Part shown: positions 1 to 8,330 of the stretch, in pieces
Numbering within the stretch: the first letter of the stretch is position 1
Layout of the letters: each line of letters starts with the position of its first letter
Made by a program: the position numbers and the translations under genes
From: Chania fonticola_B
GTDB lineage: Bacteria; Pseudomonadota; Gammaproteobacteria; Enterobacterales; Enterobacteriaceae
Assembly: GCF_048537545.1 (NCBI RefSeq)
Contig: NZ_CP183218.1
Direction: 5' to 3' (one strand)
DNA length: 64,000 nt
The notes under the pieces: model-generated
What the model was told of the DNA's origin: nothing
Databases searched by the model: none
What the model saw: only the letters and a program-made list of their open reading frames with translations

Positions 1-168
1 CGCGGCTATAGCGTAACGCAGACACCACAGGGTGAGTTACTGAAAACCACCAAGCAGGCACAGGTTGGGGAAATGCTAAAAACCCGCCTGCAGGATGGCT
101 GGGTGGAGAGCGAAGTCAAAACCGTCACCGTGGCGAAAAAGCCGCGTAAGAAACGCGTGGTGGAATAG
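1..168 (+). CDS. xseA: Exodeoxyribonuclease VII large subunit, C-terminal end (partial)
   Basis: This is the last 55 codons of a gene that enters from the left edge, ending at a TAG. The tail contains LQDGWVESEVK followed by a basic end (KKPRKKR), which resembles the C-terminus of XseA. XseA is the large subunit of exonuclease VII and works with XseB to degrade single-stranded DNA. The call is supported by synteny: in E. coli xseA is followed by yfgJ and der on the opposite strand, as here after the 270-5384 insertion. Only the terminal region is visible, so the catalytic domain cannot be checked. Confidence 0.85.
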   Translation, partial: RGYSVTQTPQGELLKTTKQAQVGEMLKTRLQDGWVESEVKTVTVAKKPRKKRVVE

Positions 169-230
169 CCGTTAGTGGCAGAGCCGATCGACTTCTTCTT
201 TTTTAGGCCAAACTTCATCCCGTTTGATAG

Positions 231-260
231 CATCCCAACCCTCAGTAGAGGGTTGGGATG
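231..260. repeat. Perfect 13-bp inverted repeat between xseA and the GH31 gene
   Basis: Positions 231-243 and 248-260 are exact reverse complements around a 4-base loop (agta). It lies between two convergent genes (xseA and the GH31 gene), so it could end both transcripts. Neither strand shows a run of T after the stem, which is atypical for an intrinsic terminator. The arm (catcccaaccctc) resembles the arms of the repeat element at 62036-62290. Confidence 0.6.
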
Positions 261-269
261 TGGCATCAG

Positions 270-2633
270 TCATAGCACATAGCTATCACAACAAACCCCA
301 TTCACCCATAGTTCGCGAGTCTCACCTGCTGGCAACACAATGTTCAGCGCCTGCCACGTCGGTTTGAAATGCCCTTCACAGGTGAAGGTCAGCTCGATGC
401 GCTGATTGTCACTCACTGCCTCCCAGCGGAGCCACAGCGCATTATTCTGCTGCCAGCCATGGCTTTCCCCGTCGTCTTCAAACAGCAGGCCTGAGGACCA
501 TCCGCAGCCCTTGGTGGGGAACAGCCGCAGTTCACGGCGATCGTCTGCCGCATTGTCTACATGCCCCAACCGTTGTGACATCGGGAGCCCGGCCCCAGCG
601 CGCACCAGCAACGGCAAGCGCTCCAGCGGTGCCTCCAGCACTATGCTCTGGCCACCGCTGTACCATTGGCCGCTATAGAAGCAGTACCAACCATCGACGT
701 TATCCGGCAGGTAGACTTCACGCTGGCGCTGCCCCTGATCCACCACGCTGGCCACCAGCAGGTCGCGGCCAATCAGGAAATCATCGGTCTCACCGAAGGT
801 GCGTTCATCGTGCTCATGATCGAGGAAGGTTGGCCGCAGCATCGGCTCATCATCATGGCTTGCCTGCCACAGCAGCGTGTAGAAGTACGGCATCAGCCGA
901 TAACGCAGGTTGATAGCATCACGGATCATCGGCGTTGCCGCCGGGTACATCCAGGGTTCATTGACGGTAGCATCATCATTCCAGGAATGGATGGTAAAGC
1001 GCGGGTGCATGACCCCGTTTTGTACCCAACGTACCAACAGTTCCGCGTCCGGTTTATCGCCGGAGAAACCGCCCACATCGTGCCCAACGTTAAACAACCC
1101 GGACAGGCTCATCCCCACCCCCATACGGGTGTTGTAGCGCAAGGTTTGCCAACTGGTGCGGTTGTCTCCACTCCAGGTTTGCACATAGCGCTGCATACCG
1201 GCGCAGCCGGAACGCGAAATCAAATAAGGCCGCAGGTTCGGTGCAAAGCGCTGCTGTGCTTCAAGCGAGGCTCGCATCATCAGCAGCGGCATCACCGGGC
1301 GAATATGCTTGATGGCGATTGGCTTGCCGAAGCCATGGCAGCGCGCTTCTCCATCCCACACTTCATACTCGTTGTTGTCATTCCAGGTGGAATCAATCCC
1401 CATTTCCAGCAGTTGCTCTGTCACCCCTTGCTGCCACCAGCGAACCGCCGCTGGGTTGGTGAAGTCGAGGTGCGAACCTTCGTCATCCCAGAAGCTGGAA
1501 CGTTCTGGAGCGTCGCTTTGCGAATCGCGGATAAACAAGCCAAGTTCTGCCACCTGTTGATATTTGGGATGGTCCTGCAACAGGCAGGGTTTGATATTCG
1601 CCGCCAGCTTCAACCCAGCATCGTGAAAGGCTTGGCTAAGCTGTTTAGGCTGCGGCACCTTGTCGTAGTTCCAGTTGAAGACGTAGCGTTTGTTATTGAT
1701 CGAGGTATAGCCGGAAGAGAGCTGGAACGAATCGCACGGGATGGCGTGCTGGCGGCACAGCTGGATAAACTGCTGCAACTGCTGCTGGGCATCCGGCGCG
1801 TCGGTGTAGTGCATCGTCGAGCCGCTGTACCCCAGGCTCCACTTCGGCCCAAAATGGGTTTTACCGGTCAGGCGCACGAACGCTTTGGTGACGTCGAGCA
1901 CCTTTGGCCCCAGGAACAGATAGTAATCCAGATCTCCCGCCTCGGCCTGATAGCGACGATAGGCCAGGTGATAGTTGTCGATCTCATTACCCAGATCCAG
2001 CCAGCAGCTGCTCAGGTTGTCATAAAACAGACCAAAGCTGACCTCTTCCCGACGCGTGATGGTAAAAGGGATATGCTTGTAGAGCGGATCGGTACTGGCG
2101 GCGTTGTAGCCCATCGCGTCCAGGTTACGCATTTCAAAGCGGCGGCCTGTACGTTCCAGATCGCCCGCCTTTTCACCCAGGCCATAATAACGTTCGCCCT
2201 TGTGACGGCGCTGATAATGCGCCACGCCGTCACCGTGCGCATTGAGCAGATAGGCACTGGTTGGGCGATCCGCTGCCAGTGGTAGCCATTCCCCCGCCGC
2301 GTTGCAATATTGCCATTCCAGCCAGAGCGGCTGATGTATCGTCACGCGTAGCTGCGGGGTCGCTACCGTCAAACTGTCTGCCAGCTGGTTAAGTTGATAG
2401 CCCGGCAGGCCAAAACCGGCGACGCTGAGGCGATCGCGTCCTTCCCAAGGCACATCCTCCTGCGGGGCGATACTCCAGGTACGATCCAGCGCCAGCTCAC
2501 CGTGGCGTTTGATCAGCACGCGGAACAGATTGCTTTCCAGCACGTAGAGGCAGAACAGGTGTTGCTCGTCCACCAGCAGTTCAACACGGTCCGCGTATTG
2601 CCCCGCCAGCGTCCAGTTTTTTAACGTTTTCAT
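270..2633 (-). CDS. GH31 family alpha-glycosidase (alpha-glucosidase/alpha-xylosidase type)
   Basis: A 787-residue protein with the layout of glycoside hydrolase family 31: an N-terminal beta-domain, a catalytic barrel and a C-terminal beta-region. The likely nucleophile is Asp419 in STWNDNNEYE and the likely acid/base is Asp490 in WSGDNRTSW, the two conserved GH31 positions. There is no signal peptide, so it should act in the cytoplasm on an imported alpha-linked sugar. The stop of the neighbouring transporter gene lies 11 bp upstream of its start, so the two are almost certainly co-transcribed. The exact substrate cannot be read from the sequence. The locus is absent from the equivalent place in E. 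coli. Confidence 0.88.
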   Translation of the reverse strand: MKTLKNWTLAGQYADRVELLVDEQHLFCLYVLESNLFRVLIKRHGELALDRTWSIAPQEDVPWEGRDRLSVAGFGLPGYQLNQLADSLTVATPQLRVTIHQPLWLEWQYCNAAGEWLPLAADRPTSAYLLNAHGDGVAHYQRRHKGERYYGLGEKAGDLERTGRRFEMRNLDAMGYNAASTDPLYKHIPFTITRREEVSFGLFYDNLSSCWLDLGNEIDNYHLAYRRYQAEAGDLDYYLFLGPKVLDVTKAFVRLTGKTHFGPKWSLGYSGSTMHYTDAPDAQQQLQQFIQLCRQHAIPCDSFQLSSGYTSINNKRYVFNWNYDKVPQPKQLSQAFHDAGLKLAANIKPCLLQDHPKYQQVAELGLFIRDSQSDAPERSSFWDDEGSHLDFTNPAAVRWWQQGVTEQLLEMGIDSTWNDNNEYEVWDGEARCHGFGKPIAIKHIRPVMPLLMMRASLEAQQRFAPNLRPYLISRSGCAGMQRYVQTWSGDNRTSWQTLRYNTRMGVGMSLSGLFNVGHDVGGFSGDKPDAELLVRWVQNGVMHPRFTIHSWNDDATVNEPWMYPAATPMIRDAINLRYRLMPYFYTLLWQASHDDEPMLRPTFLDHEHDERTFGETDDFLIGRDLLVASVVDQGQRQREVYLPDNVDGWYCFYSGQWYSGGQSIVLEAPLERLPLLVRAGAGLPMSQRLGHVDNAADDRRELRLFPTKGCGWSSGLLFEDDGESHGWQQNNALWLRWEAVSDNQRIELTFTCEGHFKPTWQALNIVLPAGETRELWVNGVCCDSYVL

Positions 2634-2644
2634 AATGATCCAAC

Positions 2645-3952
2645 TTAAGCAGTAGGTGAAGGTTTTTTGCCGCGCTCGGCGATCAAACCGATCAGGAACA
2701 TCGCACCGATCAGATCGAAGAAGCCCATGGCGACGAAGAGCGGGTTGAAGCCGACGGTGTCGGAAACGGCACCAATCAACAGCGTAAACAGGAAACTGGC
2801 GATCCAGGCGCTGGAGCCGCGCATACCGTTCACCGTCGCCATCTGGTTTTTATCGAAGGATTCCACTACCAGCGCGCTCAACATGCAGGAGATCACCTGG
2901 TGGCCAAAGCCACCAATGGAGATCAGCGCGATTGCGATGTAGGGATCTTTGGTGATCGCGACAAACGCCAGCGATACCATCATGAAGGCTCCGGTCACCG
3001 AGCTGGCCACTACCGAGTTCACCCGTGAACAGCCGAACCATTTGCGATACAGCGTAGTGAGATAACCACTGGCGACGCTGCCGATATCCGCCGCCAGGAA
3101 AGGCAGCCAGGCAAACATGGCAATCTGTTTGAGATCCATGCCACGCTCGGTGGCCAGGTACAGCGGCACCCAGAAGCTAAACACCGCCCAAGCCGGTTCA
3201 GCCAGAAACGCTGGGATGGCGATGCCGTAGAATTTTTTGTTTTTGCACAGGATCGCCAACGATTTAAAGAACGGCAGCTTCGGCAGTACCGGTTCATTAT
3301 CCTCGTTGATCAGATCAAACTCCTTTTGGCTCAGGTTCGGGTGCTGCTGCGGCGAGTGGTAAAATACCCACCACAGCACCACCCAGATCAGCGCCAGAGC
3401 ACCGGAGAATAGGAAGGCTCCCTGCCAGCCGAAGGACACATGGGCAATCACTATGATCGGTGGGGCCAACATCGCGCCGATCGAGAAGCCAACCCCTGCC
3501 CAGCCTGCGGCTATTGGCCGTTCTTTTTTCGGGAACCAGTCAGAAATCGCTTTGGCGTTAGCCGGGGTAGCCGCCGCTTCAGCTGCCCCCATGAAGAAAC
3601 GTAAGATCGCCAGTTGCAACCAGCTGCCCGCACCAGCATGCATCATGCACACTACCGCCCAGATGCTGGCACAAACCAGGAACCCCATCTTCAGACCGAT
3701 GACGTCTATCAGCCACCCGCAGATCGGTTGGAACAGGGTATAGGCCAGTTGGAAGGACGCCACCACCCAAGAATATTGCTCGGTGGTCATGTTGAGGCTG
3801 GTTTTCAGCTCAGGGGCCAAAATACCCAGCGAGTTACGGGTTATGTAGTTAACCGTGACGCCCAGCAGGAACAGGGCCAACATCCACCAGCGCAACGATT
3901 TGAATTTGCGGCGGCTGCTGGCAACTACCGTTTGATTGATTTCTACACTCAT
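2645..3952 (-). CDS. MFS transporter, ACS family, hexuronate transporter (ExuT)-like
   Basis: A 435-residue integral membrane protein. The start was placed at the ATG at 3952 because it has GGAG just upstream and gives the normal family length; the longer open frame adds 79 unlikely residues. The N-terminal ITRNSLGILAPELK stretch, the GAAEAAATPANAKAISDWFP segment and the AEPAWAVFSFWVPLYL segment resemble E. coli ExuT and other anion:cation symporters. It probably imports a sugar acid or glycoside together with H+. It precedes the GH31 enzyme by 11 bp, suggesting it brings in that enzyme's substrate. A CRP-like site and a UxuR/ExuR-like operator lie upstream. Confidence 0.85.
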   Translation of the reverse strand: MSVEINQTVVASSRRKFKSLRWWMLALFLLGVTVNYITRNSLGILAPELKTSLNMTTEQYSWVVASFQLAYTLFQPICGWLIDVIGLKMGFLVCASIWAVVCMMHAGAGSWLQLAILRFFMGAAEAAATPANAKAISDWFPKKERPIAAGWAGVGFSIGAMLAPPIIVIAHVSFGWQGAFLFSGALALIWVVLWWVFYHSPQQHPNLSQKEFDLINEDNEPVLPKLPFFKSLAILCKNKKFYGIAIPAFLAEPAWAVFSFWVPLYLATERGMDLKQIAMFAWLPFLAADIGSVASGYLTTLYRKWFGCSRVNSVVASSVTGAFMMVSLAFVAITKDPYIAIALISIGGFGHQVISCMLSALVVESFDKNQMATVNGMRGSSAWIASFLFTLLIGAVSDTVGFNPLFVAMGFFDLIGAMFLIGLIAERGKKPSPTA

Positions 3953-4020
3953 CTTGATCTCCGTGGCGACCATACGCCTTTTTGGTAGGGCAACTCTTAC
4001 TAACGGAGGTGTTAACAGCG

Positions 4021-4046
4021 TTATTTGTGACACCGGCCACAAATAC
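4021..4046. promoter_or_regulatory. Probable CRP site upstream of the MFS/GH31 operon
   Basis: Positions 4023-4029 (ATTTGTG) and 4038-4044 (CACAAAT) are a perfect 7-bp inverted repeat. Aligned to the CRP consensus TGTGA-N6-TCACA it reads TGTGA-N6-CCACA, one mismatch. It is centred about 80 bp upstream of the transporter start, suitable for an activator of a sugar-uptake operon. It lies in the 349-bp divergent gap 3953-4301. Confidence 0.65.
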
Positions 4047-4126
4047 AACGTCAATGCTGCGACAACCCTATGATTTAATGTTGTTTTACTTGTATTCCAG
4101 CCGGTAAATTGGACTGATAAATCTAT

Positions 4127-4146
4127 AAAATTGGTGTACCAATGGA
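4127..4146. promoter_or_regulatory. UxuR/ExuR-like operator between the transporter and lacI-type genes
   Basis: The core at 4130-4143 is ATTGGT-GT-ACCAAT, a perfect 6-bp inverted repeat with a 2-base centre. The known UxuR/ExuR operator of enterobacteria is built on ATTGGTATACCAAT; PdhR sites have a 3-base centre instead. The match fits the ExuT-like identity of the adjacent transporter. No uxuR or exuR gene is in the window, so the binding protein would be encoded elsewhere. Confidence 0.55.
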
Positions 4147-4259
4147 GACTAACCAGCGGAGAGTGCGAGTGAAATGGCGATTTTTGCAAAAATTCTCATG
4201 CGTTAGTTAAAATTTCGCCGTTATAGCCATAAAAAGCCGTATAAAAGGCAGATATAGGC

Positions 4260-4277
4260 CGTGAAAAAATTTCCACG
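4260..4277. promoter_or_regulatory. Imperfect palindrome before the LacI-type regulator gene
   Basis: CGTG and CACG ends flank an A/T-rich centre with AAA/TTT symmetry; seven of nine base-pair positions match. It lies 25-42 bp upstream of the regulator start and could be an autoregulatory operator. It lacks the central CG typical of many LacI-family operators, so the call is tentative. Confidence 0.25.
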
Positions 4278-4301
4278 ACCGAATTTGAAGGAGATCACAA
4301 A

Positions 4302-5384
4302 ATGAACGGAAAGCTGAAAGTACAGGAAATTGCGCGCCAAACCGGGCTTTCGATCAGCACCGTTTCACGCGTGTTGGCCGGGAAATCCAACACCAGCGCC
4401 GAGGCGCGGCAACGAGTGCTGGCCTGTGCGCAACAAAACGGTATCTTGCAGGGGCTTTCCAACGGCAGGCTGATGTTGAACAACGTAATGGTATTTGCCC
4501 CGCAACGCGCCTTTGATGTTCGTACCGATATTTTCTACTACAAGGTGATCCAGGGGATCACCAGCGCATTGGCGCAACATGATGTGAGGATCCGCTACTG
4601 CGGGTTGGAGGAACAACACAGCGACAGCGTGCTGTTTTTAGAAAAGATGAGCGATCCGTTAACCGAAGCCGTGCTGATCATCGGCATTGATGACGAGCAT
4701 ATCCATACGCTGGCCGCCGATCTGAACAAGCCCTGCATTCTGATTAACTGCACCGATCGACAGATGCGGCTAGACAGCGTCTCCCCAGACCATCAACTGA
4801 TTGGGGAGTATTCCGCCAACTATCTGTTGCAACAGGGCCACAGCCGTATCCTCAATCTGCAATGTCTACGGCGTAATACCATGGAGCTGCGGCTGGCGGG
4901 GATCAAACAGGCCTATATGCGGCACAATATTCCCTTCGATGATCGCCAACATCTGGTCACCACTTCCGGGTTCGGCAGCGAAGAAGCCGAGCAGGCCATC
5001 ACGGCCTTTATCAACGGCGTTAACGATCGGGCGCAATTGCCGACGGCGATCTTGGCAGGGGGTGACTATATGGCGGTAGGTGCGGTTAATGCGCTAAAGA
5101 AGATGCATATCAACGTGCCGGGGCATATTTCGGTGATGAGTACGGATGGTTTTAATCTGGCAGAAATTCACGACGTGCCGCTCACCTCGGTTCACGTTCC
5201 TCGTGATGAGCTGGGTGCAGAGGCCATCGCTCTATTGCAACGCCGTATGCTGCGCCCGGATGCGCCACCCAGCAATATGCTGTTGCACGGGCGCTTGGCG
5301 GTGCGGGCCTCGGTAAAACGCCTCAGCCAAAACAAGGTGTCGCCAGCGGTCAGCACGCACGACCACCGGCTCTATGATGTATGA
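4302..5384 (+). CDS. LacI family transcriptional regulator
   Basis: A 360-residue repressor-type protein. The N-terminal helix-turn-helix and hinge helix are clear (IARQTGLSISTVSRVLAGK, about residues 8-26), followed by a periplasmic-binding-protein-like sensor domain ending with the usual VPRDELGAEA and LLHGRLAVRASV segments. A strong AAGGAG lies 8 bases before the ATG. It is divergent from the MFS/GH31 operon and is the natural candidate for its local regulator, responding to the imported sugar. Its stop lies 2 bp from the convergent yfgJ stop. Confidence 0.9.
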   Translation: MNGKLKVQEIARQTGLSISTVSRVLAGKSNTSAEARQRVLACAQQNGILQGLSNGRLMLNNVMVFAPQRAFDVRTDIFYYKVIQGITSALAQHDVRIRYCGLEEQHSDSVLFLEKMSDPLTEAVLIIGIDDEHIHTLAADLNKPCILINCTDRQMRLDSVSPDHQLIGEYSANYLLQQGHSRILNLQCLRRNTMELRLAGIKQAYMRHNIPFDDRQHLVTTSGFGSEEAEQAITAFINGVNDRAQLPTAILAGGDYMAVGAVNALKKMHINVPGHISVMSTDGFNLAEIHDVPLTSVHVPRDELGAEAIALLQRRMLRPDAPPSNMLLHGRLAVRASVKRLSQNKVSPAVSTHDHRLYDV

Positions 5385-5386
5385 GG

Positions 5387-5611
5387 TCATTCCACCGGTT
5401 GATAGCTGAACTTCACCCTTTTTTTGGAGATCAGCCCGTGGCCATGTTGGCAGAGATAATCCACGGCGCCGCAGGCTTTCAGTTCTTGCAACAGTTGCCC
5501 GCAGTCGGGGCATTCGGCAAGCTGCCGGTAATCGCTGTTGCAGTCGTCACAATGATAGTGGCCATTCACCCAGCTCATCGGCTGAGCACAAACCGGACAT
5601 AAGGCGTCCAT
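5387..5611 (-). CDS. yfgJ: Zinc-ribbon protein YfgJ
   Basis: A 74-residue protein with CPVC, CDDC and CPDC pairs plus a later Cys and His, consistent with two small zinc ribbons. It matches the YfgJ family of short zinc-ribbon proteins found between xseA and der in E. coli. It follows the AEC permease gene by 13 bp and has a strong AGGAGG ribosome-binding site, so it may be translated from the same message. Its function is not established. Confidence 0.85.
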   Translation of the reverse strand: MDALCPVCAQPMSWVNGHYHCDDCNSDYRQLAECPDCGQLLQELKACGAVDYLCQHGHGLISKKRVKFSYQPVE

Positions 5612-5624
5612 CTTTCCTCCTGAT

Positions 5625-6581
5625 TTAAATCACGCCCCACGAGCGCAAGAAAGAGATCCCCAACGCGGTGGTAAAGAAGGATCCCACGGTGGTGATCGCA
5701 ATAATATTGGCGGCCAACGTCGCGTTGCCCCCCATGGCGCGCGTCATCACATAGCTGCCGGAGGCGGTCGGCGTCGCCGAGAACATAAAAATAATGCCGA
5801 GCGTAGCGCCCTCGAAACCGCAAAGCCAACCCCCAAACGTCATCAACACCGGTACCAAAAACAGTTTAGCCGACGACGACAACGCAGCGACGTTGGAAGA
5901 ACGGAACATTGCCCGCAGATCGAGGCTGGCCCCGGTACACAACAAAGCCAGCGGTAATGACAGGCCTGAGATATAGCTGCCGGTCTGCTTGAGCACGGGC
6001 GCAATCCCCAGCCCGGTCTGAGCATAGGCCAGACCGCTTAACAGCCCGAGGATCAGCGGATTGGTCACGATACTGCGCAGCAATGACAGATGTTTGATCT
6101 TCTGCCCGTTGCCGCCTTGCAGGCTGCGCGTCAGGGTGATAACCGATAGCACGTTAAACAGGATCACCGTCACGGTCAGATACAGCGAGGCAATCGCGAC
6201 GCCCTCATCGCCGTAAGCGGTCATTGCATAAGCCAGGCCGACAATCGCGGTATTCGCCCGGAATCCCCCCTGCACGAACACGCCACGCTCGCGTGGTTCT
6301 TTCACCAGCCACTTTGCTGCGATCTCTAGCAACAGGAAGGTCGCTATCGTCCCCACCGCGCCGTAGATCACCAGAGCAAAATTATCGCGCAGTTGCGGGT
6401 GGTTGGTGGCGATGCTGAAGAACAACAGGCAGGGCAGCGCCAGATTAAACACCAGCTTGGTGGCCCCATCGATAAAGCGATCGTCCATCAGCCGCCAGTG
6501 GCGCAGCAGGATCCCCAGCAGCATCATCAATAAGTTGGGTACGGTGACGCTAAAGGCAAAACTCCAGGTTTCCCAGGACAT
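5625..6581 (-). CDS. AEC family transporter (auxin efflux carrier/malonate permease type)
   Basis: A 318-residue membrane protein with about ten hydrophobic segments in two halves, as in the auxin efflux carrier family (for example N-terminal NLLMMLLGILLRHW and C-terminal FMFSATPTASGSYVMTRAMG). The start at 6581 (ATG) has AGGAAG 5 bases upstream; a TTG 15 bases further out would remove this spacing. Family members move organic anions, but the substrate is not predictable here. It lies between der and yfgJ, an insertion relative to E. coli. Confidence 0.82.
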   Translation of the reverse strand: MSWETWSFAFSVTVPNLLMMLLGILLRHWRLMDDRFIDGATKLVFNLALPCLLFFSIATNHPQLRDNFALVIYGAVGTIATFLLLEIAAKWLVKEPRERGVFVQGGFRANTAIVGLAYAMTAYGDEGVAIASLYLTVTVILFNVLSVITLTRSLQGGNGQKIKHLSLLRSIVTNPLILGLLSGLAYAQTGLGIAPVLKQTGSYISGLSLPLALLCTGASLDLRAMFRSSNVAALSSSAKLFLVPVLMTFGGWLCGFEGATLGIIFMFSATPTASGSYVMTRAMGGNATLAANIIAITTVGSFFTTALGISFLRSWGVI

Positions 6582-6641
6582 GAGCTTCCTTTGCAAGGCC
6601 GGTGTAGAAGTGAGATTGGCAGATAATAGAACGGTTTAAGC

Positions 6642-6679
6642 AGGATAAAAATAGGGCGCGGTATCAATTCCACGCCCTA
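6642..6679 (-). terminator. Intrinsic terminator of der
   Basis: On the minus strand a 10-bp stem (arms at 6652-6661 and 6670-6679, one G-U pair) is followed by TTTTTATCC. It lies 6 bp beyond the der stop, so it should end the der transcript. Confidence 0.85.
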
Positions 6680-6685
6680 CGGTTG

Positions 6686-8173
6686 TTATTTTGACTTCTT
6701 CAGGTGGCTCATCAAGCGCTTGCGCTTGCGCATCTGGTTTGGCGTCAAGGTGTTGCGCTTGCCCGCAAACGGGTTCTCACCCTCTTTAAACTGGATGCGG
6801 ATCGGCGTCCCCATCACCTTGAGTGAACGACGGAAGTAGTTCATCAGGTAACGTTTGTAGGAGTCGGCCAGATCGGATACCTGGTTACCGTGGATCACCA
6901 CGATTGGCGGGTTATAACCCCCTGCATGCGCGTATTTGAGCTTCACGCGGCGGCCACGCACCAACGGCGGCTGGTGGTCTTCGGCAGCCATCTGCATGAT
7001 CTTGGTAAGCATCGAGGTATTTACGCGCCGAGTCGCACACTCATAGGCTTCGTTGACAGATTCGAACAGGTTACCCACACCGCTGCCGTGCAGCGCAGAG
7101 ATAAAGTGCACACGCGCAAAATCGACAAAGCCCAAACGCAGATCGAGCATCTCTTTCACGTGATCGCGATCTTCCTCACTCATGCCGTCCCACTTGTTGA
7201 CCGCAATCACCAGTGAGCGCCCACTATTGAGGATAAAGCCCAGCAGCGACAGATCCTGATCGGAAATGCCTTCGCGGGCGTCGATCACCAACAACACGAC
7301 GTTGGCATCTTCGATCGCCTGCAGCGTTTTGATCACCGAGAATTTCTCAACGGTTTCGGTAACCTTGCCACGCTTGCGCACCCCGGCGGTGTCGATAAGC
7401 ACATATTCACGCTCGTCACGCACCATCGGAATGTAAATGCTGTCGCGAGTCGTGCCAGGCATGTCAAACACGACCACACGCTCTTCGCCGAGAATACGGT
7501 TAGTGAGCGTCGACTTACCTACGTTAGGGCGGCCAACGATCGCCAGCTTGATCGGCAGATCCTGCGGGTTGAAGTCCTCTTCCGGATCTTCATATTCACC
7601 CTCTTCCAGCTCACCGCTCTGCTCGGCCCAATAGGCGGCATTGGCTTCTTCTTCGGTCAGCTCGACTTCTTCCGGTTTTGCCGGGATGAACGGCACCAGC
7701 ACGTGCTCGATCAGCTGTGTGACGCCACGGCCATGAGAAGCGGCAATCGCATAGACGTCGCCCAGGCCCAAGGAATAGAAATCTGCCGTCGCGGTGTCCG
7801 GATCCATGCCATCGGTTTTGTTGGCAACCAGGAACGTCGCCTTCTGGCGATTACGCAGGTGCTGGGCAATCCCCTGATCGGCAGGCATCAGCCCGGCACG
7901 GGCATCGACCATAAACAGGACGATATCGGCCTCTTCGATCGCCAGCAGCGACTGACCGGCCATACGCGTTTCAACGCCATCTTCCGTCCCGTCAATACCT
8001 CCGGTATCGACGATAATAAATTCGTTGCCCTCAACTTCAGCACGACCATATTTGCGGTCTCGCGTTAGCCCGGGGAAATCCGCCACCAGCGCATCGCGCG
8101 TCTGTGTTAAACGGTTAAACAAGGTGGATTTACCGACATTCGGGCGCCCGACCAGCGCAACGACAGGTATCAT
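6686..8173 (-). CDS. der: GTPase Der (EngA), ribosome assembly
   Basis: A 495-residue protein with two tandem GTPase domains. The P-loops are GRPNVGKS at about residues 9-16 and again at 214-221; DTGG/DTAG and NKTD/NKWD motifs follow in each half. An acidic linker joins the domains and a basic KH-like domain ends the protein (MRKRKRLMSHLKKSK). Der is an essential GTPase for maturation of the 50S ribosomal subunit. Length equals the enterobacterial family. A terminator separates it from bamB upstream, so it probably has its own promoter. Confidence 0.98.
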   Translation of the reverse strand: MIPVVALVGRPNVGKSTLFNRLTQTRDALVADFPGLTRDRKYGRAEVEGNEFIIVDTGGIDGTEDGVETRMAGQSLLAIEEADIVLFMVDARAGLMPADQGIAQHLRNRQKATFLVANKTDGMDPDTATADFYSLGLGDVYAIAASHGRGVTQLIEHVLVPFIPAKPEEVELTEEEANAAYWAEQSGELEEGEYEDPEEDFNPQDLPIKLAIVGRPNVGKSTLTNRILGEERVVVFDMPGTTRDSIYIPMVRDEREYVLIDTAGVRKRGKVTETVEKFSVIKTLQAIEDANVVLLVIDAREGISDQDLSLLGFILNSGRSLVIAVNKWDGMSEEDRDHVKEMLDLRLGFVDFARVHFISALHGSGVGNLFESVNEAYECATRRVNTSMLTKIMQMAAEDHQPPLVRGRRVKLKYAHAGGYNPPIVVIHGNQVSDLADSYKRYLMNYFRRSLKVMGTPIRIQFKEGENPFAGKRNTLTPNQMRKRKRLMSHLKKSK

Positions 8174-8240
8174 GTTGAAGCCTCATTACTTAATAATCAA
8201 TGCGTTACTATGCAGCGCAATAGACAGCAGCGGCATAGCT

Positions 8241-8277
8241 TAAAAATACGAAACGGCCCCTGACGTCAGGAGCCGTT
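8241..8277 (-). terminator. Intrinsic terminator of the hisS-yfgM-bamB unit
   Basis: An 11-bp stem (8252-8262 with 8267-8277, one G-U pair, ACGT loop) is followed on the minus strand by CGTATTTTTA. It sits about 50 bp after the bamB stop and before der. Confidence 0.8.
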
Positions 8278-8330
8278 ATCCCATGAATCTTACAGGCTGC
8301 ACAGCCTGCGATTGATTGGGGTTACAACTG

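Noticed and set aside
666..2285. 539-codon plus-strand frame opposite the GH31 gene
   Set aside because: It is an antisense shadow of a well-supported GH31 enzyme with catalytic residues on the other strand.
4030..4037. Reading the 4021-4046 palindrome as a LacI-family operator
   Set aside because: The 8-base gap and the TGTGA-N6-CCACA pattern fit CRP better than a LacI-type site with a central CG.
3953..4189. 79-residue N-terminal extension of the MFS transporter
   Set aside because: It includes the CRP and UxuR-like sites, lacks a ribosome-binding site, and the ATG at 3952 gives the normal family length.
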